Origin: Excoecaria cochinchinensis
Taxonomy: Eukaryota; Streptophyta; Magnoliopsida; Malpighiales; Euphorbiaceae
Assembly: GCA_947683425.1 (NCBI GenBank)
Contig: CANTUQ010000301.1
Coordinates: 124,001-188,000 of the forward strand
Direction of reading: 5' to 3'
DNA: 64,000 bases
The position numbers and the translations under genes are program-made. Position 1 is the stretch's first letter; each line of letters opens with the position of its first letter. The notes under the pieces are model-generated. The model worked only from the letters and a program-made list of their open reading frames with translations, was not told where the DNA came from and did no database searches. Shown here one piece after another: positions 22,403 to 36,038 of the stretch.

Positions 22403-25400
22403 GGGAATTCCGTAAAAATTCGTCGGATTTCGATGAAGCCAATTCTTGATGCGTTGTGACCTGCAAGCTTCCAGTAGCTATTCCAATCGAGGTTTCCTGA
22501 ATTATTGGACTCGGATCCAAAATTTCACCACTTTTTACGATTTTTCGATTTTGGTGATTTTCCCTAGTGGTACCCCTAGGGAAATCCGTAAAAATTCGTC
22601 GAATTCTGACGAAGCCAATTCTCGATGCGTTGTGACCAGCAAGCTTCCAGTAGCTATTCCAATCGAGTTTTCCTGAATTATTGGACTCGGATCAAAAATT
22701 TCACCACTTTTTACGATTTTTCTATTTTCCCTAGTGGTACCCCTAGTGAAATCCGTACAAATTCTTCGGATTTCGACGAATCTAATTCTCGATGCGTTGT
22801 GACCTGCAAGCTTCCAGTAGCTATTCCAATCGATGTTTCCTTAATTATTGGTCTCGGATCAAAAATTTTACCACTTTTTACGATTTTTCGATATTGGTGA
22901 TTTTCCCTAGAGGTACCCCTAGGGAAATCCGTAAAAATTCGTCGGATTTTGACGAAGCTAATTCTCGATGCGTTGTGACCGGCAAGCTTCCAGTAGCTAT
23001 TCCAATCGAGTTTTCCTGAATTATTGGACTCGGAAACAAAATTTAACCACTTTTTACGATTTTTAGATTTTGGTGATTTTCCCTAGTGGTACCCCTAGGA
23101 AAATCCGTAAAAATTTGTCGAATTTCGACGAAGCCAATTCTTGATGCGTTGTGACCGGCAAGCTTCCAGTAGCTGTTCCAATCGAGTGTTCCTGAATTAT
23201 TAGACTCGGATCCAAAATTTCACCACTTTTTACGATTTTTCAATTTTTCCTAGTGGTACCCCTAGTGAAATCCGTACAAATTCTTCGGATTTCGACGAAT
23301 CCAATTCTCGATGCGTTGTGACCTGCAAGCTTCCAGTAGCTATTCCAATCGAGTTTTCCTTAATTATTGGACTCGGATCCAAAATTTCACCACTTTTTAC
23401 GATTTTTCGATTTTTGTGATTTTTCCTAGTGGTACCCCTAAGGAAATCCGTAAAAATTCGTCGGATTTTGATGAAGCCAATTCTCGATGCGTTGTGACTT
23501 GCAAGCTTTCAGTAGCTATTCCAATCGAGGTTTCCTGAATTATTGGACTCGGATCCAAAATTTCACCACTTTTTACGATTTTTCGATTTTGGTGATTTTC
23601 CCTAGTGGTACCCCCTAGGGAAATCCGTAAAAATTCGTCGAATTCCGACGAAACCAATTCTCGATGCGTTGTGACCGGCAAGCTTCCAGTAGTTATTCCA
23701 ATCGAGTTTTCCTCAATTATTGGACTCGGATCAAAAATTTCACCAATTTTTACGATTTTTCGATTTTCCCTAGTGGTACCCCTAGTAAAATCCGTACAAA
23801 TTCTTCGGATTTCGACGAATCTAATTCTCGATGCGTTGTTACCTGCAAGCTTCCAGTTGCTATTCCAATCGTGTTTTACTTAATTATTAGACTCGAATCC
23901 AAAATTTCACCACTTTTTACGATTTTCCGATTTTGGTGATTTTCCCTAGAGGTACCCCTAGGGAAATCCGTAAAAATTCGTCGGATTTTGACGAAGCTAA
24001 TTCTCGATGCGTTGTGACCGGCAAGATTCCATTAGCTATTCCAATCGAGTTTTCCTGAATTATTGGACTCGGAACCAAAATTTCCCCACTTTTTACAATT
24101 TTTCGATTTTGGTGATTTTATCTAGTGGTACCCCTAGGGAAATCCGTAAAAATTCGTCGGATTCCGAAGAAGCCAATTCTCGATGCGTTGTGACCGGCAA
24201 TCTTCCAGTAGCTATTCGATTCGAGTTTTCCTGAATTATTGGGCTCGGATCAAAAATTTCACCACTTTTTACAATTTTTCGATTTTTTCTAGTGGTACAC
24301 TTAGTGAAAACCGTACAAATTCGTCGGATTTCGACGATGCCAATTCTCGATGCGTTGTGACCTGCAAGCTTCCAGTAGCTATTCCAATCGAGTTTTCCTG
24401 AATTATTGGACTCGGATCCAAAATTACACCACTTTTTACGATTTTTCGATTTTGGTGATTTTCTCTAGTGGTACCCCTAGGGAAATCTGTAAAATTTCGT
24501 AGGATTCCGACAAAACCAATTCTCAATGCATTGTGACCGGCAAGTTTCCGGTAGCTATTCCAATTGACTTTACCTGAATTATTAGACTCGTATCAAAAAT
24601 TTCACCACTTTTTACGATTTTTCGATTTTGGTGATTTTCCCTAGTGGTACCACTAGGGAAATCCTTAAAAATTCGTCGCATTCCGACGAAACCAATTCTC
24701 GATTCGTTGTGACCGGAAAACTTCCAGTAGCTATTCGATTCGAGTTTTCCTGAATTATTGGACTCGGATCCAAAATTTCACCAGTTTTTACGATTTTTCG
24801 ATTTTTCCTAGTGGTACCCCTAGTGAAATCCGTACAAATTCGTCGGATTTCGACGATGCCAATTCTCGATGCGTTGTGACCTGCAAGCTTCCAGTAGCTA
24901 TTCCAATCGAGTTTTCTATAATTATTGGACTCGAATCCAAAATTACACCACTTTTTACGATATTTCGATTTTTGTGATTTTCCCTAGTGGTACCCCTAGG
25001 GAAATCCGTAAAAATTCGTCGGATTCCGACGAAGCCAAATCTCAATGCGTTGTGAACGGCAAGCTTCCAGTAGCTATTCCAATCGATTTTTCCTGAATTA
25101 TTTGTCTCGGAACAAAAATTTCACCACTTTTTACGATTTTTCGATTTTGGTGATTTTCCCTAGTGGTACCCCTAGGGAAATCCGTAAAAATTCGTCGGAT
25201 TCCGACGAAGCCAATTCTCAATTCGTTGTGACCGACAAGCTTCCAGTAGCTATTCCAATCGAGTTTTCCTGAATTATTTGACTCGAACAAAAATTTCACC
25301 ACTTTTTACGATTTTTCGATTTTGGAGATTTTCCCTAGTGGTACCCTTAGGGAAATCTGTAAAAATTCGTCGGATTTCGATGAAGCCAATTCTCGATGCG

Positions 25401-27458
25401 TTGTGACTTGCAAGCTTCCAGTAGCTATTCCAATTGAGGTTTCCTGAATTATTGGACTCGGATCCAAAATTTTACCACTTTTAACGATTTTTCGATTTTG
25501 GTGATTTTCTCTAGTGGTACCCCTAGTGAAATCCGTAAAAATTCGTCGAATTCCGACGAAGCCAATTCTCGATGCGTTGTGACCGGCAAGCTTCCAGTAG
25601 CTATTCCAATCGAGTTTTCCTCAATTATTGGACTCGGATCCAAAATTTCACCACTTTTTACGATTTTTCGATTTTCCCTAGTGGTACCCCTAGTGAAATC
25701 CGTACAAATTCTTCGGATTTCGACGAATCTAATTCTCGATGCGTTGTGACCGGCAAGCTTCCAGTAGCTATTCCAATCGATTTTTCCTGAATTATTTGAC
25801 TCGGAACAAAAATTTCACCACTTTTTACGATTTTTCGATTTTGGTGATTTTCCCTAGTGGTACCCCTAGGGAAATCCGTAAAAATTCGTCGGATTCCGAC
25901 GAAGCCAATTCTCGATGCGTTGTGACCGGCAAGCTTCCAGTAGCTATTCAATTCGAGTTTTCCTGAATTATTGGACTCGGATCCAAAATTTTACCACTTT
26001 TTTCGATTTTTTTATTTTTCCTAGTGGTACCCCTAGTGAAATCCGTACAAATTCGTCGGATTTCGACGATGCCAATTCTCGATGCGTTGTGACCGGCAAG
26101 CTTCCAGTAGCTATTACAATCGAGTTTTCCTTAATTATTGAACTCGGAAACAAAATTTCACCACTTTTTACGATTTTTCGATTTTGGTGATTTTTCCTAG
26201 TGGTACCCTTAGGGAAATCCGTAAAAATTCGTCAGATTCCGACGAAGCCAATTCTCAATGCGTTGTGACAAGCAAGCTTCCACTAGCTATTCAAATCGAG
26301 TTTTCCTGAATTATTAGACTCGGATCAAAAATTTCACCACTTTTTACGATTTTTCGATTTTGGTGATTTTCCCTAGTGGTACCCCTAGGGAAATCCGTAA
26401 AAATTCGTCGGATTCCGACGCAGCCAATTCTTGATGCGTTGTGACCGGCAAGCTTTCAGTAGCTATTCGATTCGAGTTTTCCTGAATTATTGGACTCGGA
26501 TAAGAAATTTCACCACTTTTTACGATTTTTCCATTTTTCCTAGTGGTACCCCTAGTGAAATCCGTACAAATTCGTCGGATTTCGACGATGCCAATTCTCG
26601 ATGCGTTGTGACCTGCAAGCTTCCAGTAGCTATTCCAATCGAGTTTTCCGGAATTATTGGACTCGGATCAAAAATTACACCACTTTTTACGATTTTTCGA
26701 TTTTTGTGATTTTCCCTAGTGGTACCCCGAGGGAAATCCGTAAAAATTCGTCGGATTCCGACAAAGCCAATTCTCGATGCGTTGTGACCGACAAGTTTCC
26801 AGTAGCTATTCCAATCGAGTTTTCCTGAATTATTGGACTCGTATAACAAATTTCACCACATTTTACGATTTTTCAATTTTCCCTAGTGGTACCCCTAGGG
26901 AAATCCGCAAAAATTCGTCGGATTCCGACGAAACCAATTCTCGATGCGTTGTGACCGGCAACTTTCAAGTAGCTATTCCAATCGAGTTTTCCTAAATTAT
27001 TGGACTCGGATCCAAAATTTAACCAGTTTTTACGATTTTTCGATTTTGGTGATTTTCCCTAGTGGTACCGTAAAAATTCGTCGGATTCCGACGAAACAAA
27101 TTCTCGATGCGTTGTGATCGGCAAGCTTCCAGTCGCTATTCCAATCAAATTTTCCTGAATTATTGGATTCAGATAAAAAATTTCACAACTTTTTACGATT
27201 TTTCGATTTTGGTAATTTTCCCTAGTGGTACCCCTAGGGAAATCCGTAAAATTTCGTCGGATTCCGACAAAAATAATTCTCGATGCGTTGTGACCGGAAA
27301 GCTTCCAGTAGCTATTCCAATCGAGTTTACCTGAATTATTAGACTCGGATCAAAAATTTCACTACTTTTTACGATTTTTCGATTTTGGTGATTTTCCCTA
27401 GTGGTACCCCTAGGGAAATCCGTAAAAATTCGTCGGATTTTGATGAAGCCAAATCTCG

Positions 27459-27634
27459 ATGCGTTGTGACCTACAAGCTTCCAGTAGCTATTCCAATCGA
27501 AGTTTCCTGAATTATTGGACTCGGATCCAAAATTTCACCACTTTTTACGATTTTTCGATTTTCGTGATTTTCCCTAGTGGTACCCCTAGTGAAATCCGTA
27601 AAAAATCATCGAATTTCGACGAAGCCAATTTCCG
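27459..27634 (+). repeat. Distant relative of the 4453 monomer
   Basis: The combination accta-caagcttcc, caatcgaagttt, cctagtgaaatccg and gtaaaaaatc matches the monomer starting at 4453 rather than its neighbours. The two lie about 23 kb apart. It shows that 1-5 kb subtypes re-appear in the middle of the window. Confidence 0.6.
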
Positions 27635-28270
27635 ATGCATTGTGACCGGCAAGCTTCCAGTAGCTATTCGATATGAGTTTTCCTGAATTATTGGACTCGG
27701 ATCAAAAATTTCACCAATTTTTACGATTTTTCGATTTTTCCTAGTGGTACCCCTAGTGAAATCCGTACAAATTCATCGGATTTCGACGATGCCAATTCTC
27801 GATACGTTGTGACCTGCAAGCTTCCAGTAGATATTCCAATCCAGTTTTCCTTAATTATTGTACTCGGATCCAAAATTACACCACTTTTTACGATTTTTCG
27901 ATTTTTATGATTTTCCATAGTGGTACCCCTAGGGAAATCCGTAAAAATTCGTCGGATTCAGACGAATCCAATTCTCGATGCGTTGTGACCGGCAAGCTTC
28001 CAGTAGCTATTCCAATCGAGTTTTCCTAAATTATTGGACTCGGATCCAAAATTTAACCACTCTTTACGATTTTTCGATTTTGGTGATTTTCCCTAGTGGT
28101 ACCGTAAAAATTCGTCGGATTCCGACGAAGCCAATTCTCGATGCGTTTTGACCGGCAAGCTTCCAGTAGCTATTGCAATCAAATTTTCCTGAATTATTAG
28201 ACTCGGATCAAAAATTTCACCACTTTTTACGATTTTTCGATTTTGGTGATTTTCCCTAGTGGTACCACTG

Positions 28271-28296
28271 GGAAATCCTTAAAGGAAATCCTTAAA
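28271..28296 (+). repeat. 13-bp perfect tandem duplication
   Basis: The unit ggaaatccttaaa occurs twice in direct succession, in a monomer whose KpnI palindrome is already damaged (ggtaccactggg). It is a replication-slippage or repair product private to this copy. Confidence 0.85.
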
Positions 28297-28328
28297 AATT
28301 CGTCAGATTCCGACGAAGCCAATTCTCG

Positions 28329-28495
28329 ATGCGTTGTGACCGGCAAGCTTCCAGTAGCTATTCGATTCGAGTTTTCCTGAATTATTGGACTCGGATCCAA
28401 AATTTCACCACTTTTTACGATTTTTCGATTTTTCCTAGTGGTACCCCTAGTGAAATCCGAACAAATTCGTCGGATTTCGACGATGCCAATTCTCG
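28329..28495 (+). repeat. Exemplar 167-bp monomer (type B)
   Basis: This class lacks 9 bp in the T-tract block: cgatttttcctag replaces cgattttggtgattttccctag. It carries a linked set of substitutions: ctattcgattcgag instead of ctattccaatcgag in many copies, cctagtgaaatccg instead of cctagggaaatccg, gtacaaattcg instead of gtaaaaattcg, and ggatttcgacgatgcc instead of ggattccgacgaagcc. The following monomer nearly always begins gtgacctgcaagc or gtcgcctgcaagc. The set travels together across the window (1178, 3246, 11109, 20556, 33135, 56150 and others), so this is a true subfamily rather than random drift. Confidence 0.88.
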
Positions 28496-29023
28496 ATGCG
28501 TTGTGACCTGCAAGCTTCCAGTAGCTATTCTAATCGAGTTTTCCTGAATTATTGGACTCGGATCCAAAATTACACCACTTTTTACGATTTTTTGATTTTT
28601 GTGACTTTCCCTAGTGGTACCCCTAGGAAAATCCGTAAAAATTCGTCGGATTCCGACGAAGCCAATTCTCGATGCGTTGTGACCGGCAAGCTTCCAGTAG
28701 CTATTCCAATCGATTTTTCCTGAATTATTTGACTCGGATCCCAAATTTCACCACTTTTTACGATTTTTCAATTTTGGAGATTTTCCATAGTGTTACCACT
28801 AGGGAAATCTGTAAAAATTCGTCGGATTTCGATGAAGCCAATTCTCGATGCGTTATTACTTGCAAGCTTCCAGTAGCTATTCCAATTGAGGTGTCCTGAA
28901 TTATTGGACTCGGATCCAAAATTTCACCACTTTTTACGATTTTTCGATTTTGGTGATTTTCCCTAGTGGTACCACTAGGGAAATCCGTAAAAATTCGTCG
29001 GATTCCGACGAAGTCAATTCTCG

Positions 29024-31751
29024 ATGCGTTGTGACGGGCAAGCTTCCAGTAGCTATTCGATTCGAGTTTTCCTGATTTATTGGACTCGGATCCAAAATTT
29101 CACCACTTTTTATGATTTTTCGATTTTTCTAGTGGTACCCCTAGTAAAATCCGTACAAATTCGTCGGATTTCGACGATGCCAATTCTCGATGCGTTGTCG
29201 CCTGCAAGCCTCCAATAGCTATTCCAATCGAGTTTTCCTTAATTAATCGACTCGGATCAAAAATTACACCACTTTTTACGATTTTTCGTTTTTTGTGATT
29301 TTCCCTAGTGGTACCCCTAGGGAAATCCATAAAAATTCGTCGGATTCCGACGAAACCAATTCTCGATGCGTTGTGATCCGCAAATTTCCAGTAGCTATTC
29401 CAATCAAATTTTCTGAATTATTGGAGTTTAATCCAAAATTTCACCACTTTTTACGATTTTTCGATTTTGGTGATTTTCCCTAGTGGTACCCCCTAGGGAA
29501 ATCCGTAAAATTTCGTCGGATTCCGACGAAGCCAATTCTCAATGCGTTGTGACCGGCAAGCTTCCAGTAGCTATTCCAATCGAGTTTTCTAGAATTATTA
29601 GACTCGGATCAAAAATTTCACCACTTTTTACGATTTTGGTGATTTTCCCTAGTGGTACCCCTAGGGAAATCCGTAAAAATTCGTCGGGTTCCGACGAAGC
29701 CAATTCTCGATGCGTTGTGACTGGCAAGCTTCCAGTAGCTATTCGATTCAAGTTTCCTGAATTATTGGACTCGGATCAAAAATTTCACACTTTTTACGAT
29801 TTTTTCCTAGTTGGTACCCCTAGTAAAATCCGTACAAATTCGTCGAATTTCGACGATGCCAATTCTCGATGCGTTGTGACCTGCAAGCTTCCAGTAGCTA
29901 TTCCAATCGAGTTTTTCTTAATTATTGGACTCGGATAAAAAATTACACCACTTTTTACGATTTTTCGATTTTGTGATTTTCCCTAGTGGTACCCCTAGGG
30001 AAATCCGTAAAAATTCGTCGGAATCCGACGAATCCAATTCTCGATGCGTTGTGACCGGCAAGTTTCCAGTATCTATTCCAATCGAGTTTTCCTGAATTAT
30101 TGGACTTGGATCAAAAATTTCACCACATTTTACGATTTTTCAATTTTCCCTAGTGGTACCCCTATGGAAATCCGCAAAAATTCATCGGATTCCGACGAAG
30201 CCAATTCTCGATACGTTGTGACCAGCAAGCTTCCAGTAGCTATTCCAATCGAGTTTCCTGAATTATTGGACTCGGATCCAAAATTTAACCACTTTTTACG
30301 ATTTTCCGATTTTGATGATTTTCCCTAGTGGTACCATGTAAATTCGTCGGATTCCGACAAAACCAATTCTCGATGCGTTGTGATCGGCATGATTCCAGTA
30401 GCTATTCCAATCAAATTTTCCTAAATTATTGGACTCGGATCAAAAATTTCACCACTTTTTATGATTTTTCGATTTTGGTGATTTTCCCTAGTGGTACCCC
30501 TAGGGAAATCCGTAAAATTTCGTCGGATTCCGACGAAGCCAATTTTCAATGCGTTGTGACCGGCAAGCTTACAGTAGCTCTTCCAATCGAGTTTTCCAGA
30601 ATTATTAGACTCGGATCAAAAATTTCACCACTTTTTACGATTTTTCGATTTTGGTGATTTTTCCTAGTGGTACCCCTAGGAAAATCCGTAAAAATTCGTC
30701 GACTTCCGACGAAGCCAATTCTCGATGCGTTGTGACCGGCAAGCTTCCAGTAGCTATTCCAATCGAGTTTTCCTGAATTATTGGACTCGGATCAGAAATT
30801 TCGCCACTTTTACGATTTTTAGATTTTGGTGATTTTCCCTAGTGGTACCCCTAGGGAAATCCGTAAAAATTCGTCGGATTCCGACGAAGCCAATTCTCAA
30901 TGCGTTGTGACCGGTAAGCTTCCAGTAGCTATTACAATCGAGTTTTCCTAAATTATTAGACTCAGATCAAAAATTTCACCACTTTTTACGATTTTTCGAT
31001 TTTGGTGATTTTCCCTAGTGGTACCCCTAGGGAAATCCGTAAAAATTCGTCGGATTTCGACGAAGCCAATTCTCGATACGTTGTGACTGGCAAGATTCCA
31101 GTAGCTATTCGATTCGAGTTTTCCTGAATTATTGGACTCTGATTAAAAATTTCACCACTTTTTACGATTTTTCCTAGTGGTACCCCTAGTGAAATCCGTA
31201 CAAATTCGTCGGATTTCGACGATGCCAATTCTCGATGCGTTGTAACCTGCAAGCTTCCAGTAGCTATTCCAATCGAGTTTTCTGAATTATTGGACTCGGA
31301 TAAAAAATTACACCACTTTTTACGATTTTTCGATTTTTGTGATTTCCCTAGTGGTACCCCTAGGGAAATCCGTAAAAATTCGTCGGATTCCGACGAAGCC
31401 AATTCTCTATGCATTGTGATCGGCAAGTTTCCAGTAGCTATTCCAATCGAGTTTTCCTGAATTATTGGACTCGGATCAAAAATTTCACCACATTTTACGA
31501 TTTTTCAATTTTCCCTAGTGGTACCCCTATGTAAATCCGCAAAAATTCGTCGGATTCCGACGAAGCACATTCTCGATGCGTTGTGACCGGAAAGCTTTCA
31601 GTAGCTATTCCAATCGAGTTTTCCTTAATTATTGGACTCGGATCAAAAATTTCGCCACTTTTTACGATTTGTCGATTTTGGTGATTTTTCCTAGTGGTAC
31701 CCCTAGGAAAATCCGTAAAAATTCATCGGATTCCGACGAAGCCAATTCTCG
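29024..31751 (+). repeat. Double-length precursor of the 8-monomer unit (2,728 bp)
   Basis: The monomer at 29024 and the gtcgcctgcaagcc monomer at 29190 recur together at 31752 and 31919. The spacings are 2728 and 2729 bp, about twice the 1.37-kb unit. The intervening half (30.2-31.4 kb) holds different monomers, including a type D copy at 30330 and a type C copy near 31160. Confidence 0.6.
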
Positions 31752-31918
31752 ATGCGTTGTGATGGGCAAGCTTCCAGTAGCTATTCGATTCGAGTTTTCC
31801 TGAATTATTGGACTCGGATCCAAAATTTCACCACTTTTTATGATTTTTCGATTTTTTCTAGTGGTACCCCTAGTGAAATCCGTACAAATTCGTCGGATTT
31901 CGACGATGCCAATTCTCG

Positions 31919-33301
31919 ATGCGTTGTCGCCTGCAAGCCTCCAGTAGCTATTCCAATCGAGTTTTCCTCAATTATTGGACTCGGATCAAAAATTACACCA
32001 CTTTTTACGATTTTTCGATTTTTGTGATTTTCCATAGTGATACCCCTAGGGAAATCCGTAAAAATTCGTCGGATTCCGACGAAACCAATTCTCGATGCGT
32101 TGTGATCCTCAAGTTTCCAGTAGCTATTCCAATCAAATTTCCAGAATTATTGGACTCGGATCCAAAATTTTACCACTTTTTACGATTTTTCGATTTTGGT
32201 GATTTTCCCTAGTGGTACCCCCTAGGGATATCCGGTAACTTTCGTCGGATTCCGACGAAGCCAATTCTCAATGCGTTGTGACCGGCAAGCTTCAAGTAGC
32301 TATTCCAATCGAGTTTTCCAGAATTATTAGACTTTTCCAGAATTATTAGACTCGGATAAAAAATTCACACTTTTTACGATTTTTCGATTTTGGTGATTTT
32401 CCCTAGTGGTACCCCTAGGGAAATCCGTAAAAATTCGTCGGATTCCGACGAAGCCAATTCTCGATGCGATGTGACTGGCAAGCTTCCACTAGCTGTTCGA
32501 TTCGAGTTTCTGAATTATTGGACTCGGATCAAAAATTTCACCACTTTTACGATTTTTCCTAGTGGTACCCCTAGTGAAATCCGTACAAATTCGTCGGATT
32601 TCGACGATGCCAATTCTCGATGCGTTGTGACTTGCAAGCTTCCAGTAGCTATTCAATTTAGTTTTTCTGAATTATTGGACTCGGATAAAAAATTACACTA
32701 CTTTTACGATTTTTCGATTTTTGTGATTTTCCCTAGTGTACCCCTAGGAAATCCGTAAAAATTCGTCGGATTCCGACGAAGCCAATTCTCGATGCTTTGT
32801 GACCGGCAAGTTTCCAGTAGCTATTCCAAACGAGTTTTCCTAAATTATTGGACTCGGATACAAAATTTCGCCACATTTTACGATTTTTCAATTTTCCCTA
32901 GTGGTACCCCTATGTAAATCCGCAAAAATTCGTCGGATTCCGACGAAGCACATTCTCGATGCGTTGTGACCGGCAAGCTTCCAGTAGCTATTCCAATCGA
33001 GCTTCCATTAATTATTGGACTCGTATCAAAAATTTCGCCACTTTTTACGATTTTTCGATTTTGGTGATTTTCCCTAGTGGTACCCCTAGGGAAATCCGTA
33101 AAAATTCTTCGGATTCCGACGAAGCCAATTCTCGATGCGTTGTGACGGGCAAGCTTCCAGTAGCTATTCGATTCGAGTTTTCCTGAATTATTGGACTCGG
33201 ATCCAAAATTTCACCACTTTTTACGATTTTTCGATTTTTTCTAGTGGTACCCCTAGTGAAATCCGTACAAATTCGTCGGATTTCGACGATGCCAATTCTC
33301 G
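31919..33301 (+). repeat. 8-monomer higher-order unit, copy 1 (1,383 bp)
   Basis: It starts at the gtcgcctgcaagcctcc monomer and ends at the next one. The phase starts are about 31919, 32095, 32271, 32464, 32620, 32792, 32959 and 33135. Diagnostic members in order are gatcctcaagtttcc, tagggatatccg, gtgactggcaagc with a short type C copy, and cgaagcacattctcg. It is longer than its sisters because of the 19-bp duplication at 32314-32351, partly offset by small losses. Confidence 0.85.
32314..32351 (+). repeat. 19-bp perfect tandem duplication
   Basis: The unit ttttccagaattattagac is present twice in a row (32314-32332 and 32333-32351). The sister 8-monomer units have it once, so it arose after those units were amplified. 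Confidence 0.9.
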
Positions 33302-34664
33302 ATGCGTTGTCGCCTGCAAGCCTCCAGTAGCTATTCCAATCGAGTTTTCCTCAATTATTGGACTCGGATCAAAAATTACACCACTTTTTACGATTTTTCG
33401 ATTTTTGTGATTTTCCATAGTGGTACCCCTAGGGAAATCCGTAAAAATTCGTCGGATTCCGACGAAACCAATTCTCGATGCGTTGTGATCCGCAAGTTTC
33501 CAGTAGCTATTCCAATCAAATTTTCCTGAATTATTGGACTCGGATCCAAAATTTACCACTTTTTACGATTTTTCTATTTTGGTGATTTTCCCTAGTGGTA
33601 CCACCTAGGGATATCCGTAATATTTCGTCGGAATCCGACGAAGCCAATTCTCAATGCGTTGTGACCGGCAAGCTTCCAGTAGCTATTCCAATCGAGTTTT
33701 CCAGAATTATTAGACTCGGATAAAAAATTTTACCACTTTTTACGATTTTTCGATTTGGTGATTTTCCCTAGTGGTTATCCCTAGGGAAATCCGTAAAAAT
33801 TCGTCGGATTCCGACGAAACCAATTCTCGATGCGTTGTGACTGGCAAGCTTCCACTAGCTATTCGATTCGAGTTTTCCTGAATTATTGGACTCGGATCAA
33901 AAATTTCACCACTTTTTACGATTTTCCTAGTGGTACCCCTAGTGAAATCCGTACAAATTCGTCGAATTTCGACGATGCCAATTTTCGATGCGTTGTGACC
34001 TGCAAGCTTCCAATAGCTATTCCAATCGAGTTTTTCTGAATTATTGGACTCGGATAAAAAATTACACCACTTTTTACGATTTTGTGATTTTTCCTAGTGG
34101 TACCCCTAGGGAAATCCGTAAAAATTCGTCGGATTCCGACGAAGCCAATTCTCGATGCATTGTGACCGGCAAGTTTCCAGTAGCTATTCCAAACAAGTTT
34201 TCCTGAATTATTGGACTCGGATAAAAAATTTCACCACATTTTACGATTTTTCAATTTTCCCTAGTGGTACCCCTATGTAAATCCGCAAAAATTCGTCGGA
34301 TTCCGACGAAGCACATTCTCGATGCGTTGTGACCGGCAAGCTTCCAGTAGCTATTCCAATTGAGCTTTCCTTAATTATTGGACTCGTATAATAAATTTCG
34401 CCACTTTTTACGATTTTTCGATTTTGGTGATTTTCCCTAGTGGTACCCCTAGGGAAATCCGTAAAAATTCATCGGATTCCGACGAAGCCAATTCTCGATG
34501 CGTTGTGACGGGCAAGCTTCAAGTAGCTATTCGATTCGAGTTTTCCTGAATTATTGGACTCGGATCCAAAATTTCACCACTTTTTACGATTTTTCGATTT
34601 TTTCTAGTGGTACCCCTAGTGAAATCCGTACAAATTCGTCGGATTTCGACGATGCCAATTCTCG
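33302..34664 (+). repeat. 8-monomer higher-order unit, copy 2 (1,363 bp)
   Basis: Monomer order is the same as in 31919-33301. Monomers at 33135, 34498 and 35872 are nearly identical across units, while adjacent monomers within a unit differ strongly. That contrast defines a higher-order repeat. Confidence 0.87.
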
Positions 34665-36038
34665 ATGCGTTGTCGCCTACAAGCCTCCAGAAGCTATACC
34701 AATCGAGTTTTCCTCAATTATTGGACTCGGATCAAAAATTACACCACTTTTTACGATTTTTCGATTTTTGTGATTTTCCATAGTGGTACCCCTAGGGAAA
34801 TCCGTAAAAATTCGTAGGATTCCGACGAAACCAATTCTCGATGCGTTGTGATCCGCAAGTTTCCAGAAGCTATTCCAATCAAATTTTCCTGAATTATTGG
34901 ACTCGGATCCAAAATTTTACCACTTTTTACGATTTTTCGATTTTGGTGATTTTCCCTAGTGGTACCCCCTAGGGATATCCGTAAAATTTCGTCGGATTCC
35001 GACGAAGCCAATTCTCAATGCGTTGTGACCGACAAGCTTCCTGTAGCTATTCCAATTGAGTTTTCCAGAATTATTAGACTCAGATCAAAAATTTCACCAC
35101 TTTTTACGATTTTTCGATTTTGGTGATTTTCCCTAGTGGTACCCCTAGGAAAATCCGTAAAAATTCGTCGGATTCCGACGAAGCCAATTCTCGATGCGTT
35201 GTGACTGGCAAGCTTCCAGTAGCTATTCGATTCGAGTTTTCCTGAATTATTGGACTAGGATAATAAATTTCACCACTTTTTACGATTTTTCCTAGTGGTA
35301 CCCCTAGTGAAATCCGTACAAATTCGTCGGATTTCGACGATGCTAATTCTCGATGCGTTGTGACCTGCAAGCTTCCAGTAGCTATTCCAATCGAGTTTTT
35401 CTGAATTATTGGACTCGGATAAAAAATTACACCACTTTTTACGATTTTTTGATTTTTGTGATTTTCCCTAGTGGTACCCCTAGGGAAATCCGTAAAAATT
35501 CGTCGGATTCCGACGAAGCCAATTCTTGATGCATTGTGACCGGCAAGTTTCCAGTAGCTATTCAAATCGAGTTTTCCTGAATTATTGGACTCGGATCAAA
35601 AATTTCACCACATTTTACGATTTTTCAATTTTCCCTTGTGGTACCCCTATGTAAATCCGCAAAAATTCGTCGGATTCCGACGAAGCACATTCTCGATGCG
35701 TTGTGACCGGCAAGCTTCCAGTAGCTATTCCAATCGAGCTTTCCTTAATTATTGGACTCGGATCAAAAATTTCGCCACTTTTTACGATTTTTCGATTTTG
35801 GTGATTTTCCCTAGTGGTACCCCTAGGGAAATCCGTAAAAATTCATCGGATTCCGACGAAGCCAATTCTCGATGCGTTGTGACGGGCAAGCTTCCAGTAG
35901 CTATTCGATTCGAGTTTTCCTGAATTATTGGACTCGGATCCAAAATTTCACCACTTTTTACGATTTTTCGATTTTTTCTAGTGGTACCCCTAGTGAAATC
36001 ATTACAAATTCGTCGGATTTCGACGATGCCAATTCTCG
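34665..36038 (+). repeat. 8-monomer higher-order unit, copy 3 (1,374 bp)
   Basis: This is the third colinear copy. The consensus sum of its monomer classes (five of 176, two of 167 and one of 159, giving 1373) agrees with the observed 1374 bp. It starts with gtcgcctacaagcctcc and contains ggtaccccctagggatatcc. Confidence 0.87.

Noticed and set aside
29483..29938. Open frame of 151 codons on the plus strand
   Set aside because: It is monomer translation with frame changes caused by 167-bp and shorter units. The many plus-strand frames of 72 to 75 codons are the same phase-locked artefact: start at atgcg, stop at the tga of ttttcctga.
32314..32351. Transposon target-site duplication
   Set aside because: The two 19-bp copies are directly adjacent with nothing inserted between them, so it is a plain tandem duplication.
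35104..35565. Open frame of 153 codons on the minus strand
   Set aside because: It is a by-product of monomers whose small indels keep one frame open. Its sequence is the repeated IFTDFPRGTTRENHKN-type translation found in every region.
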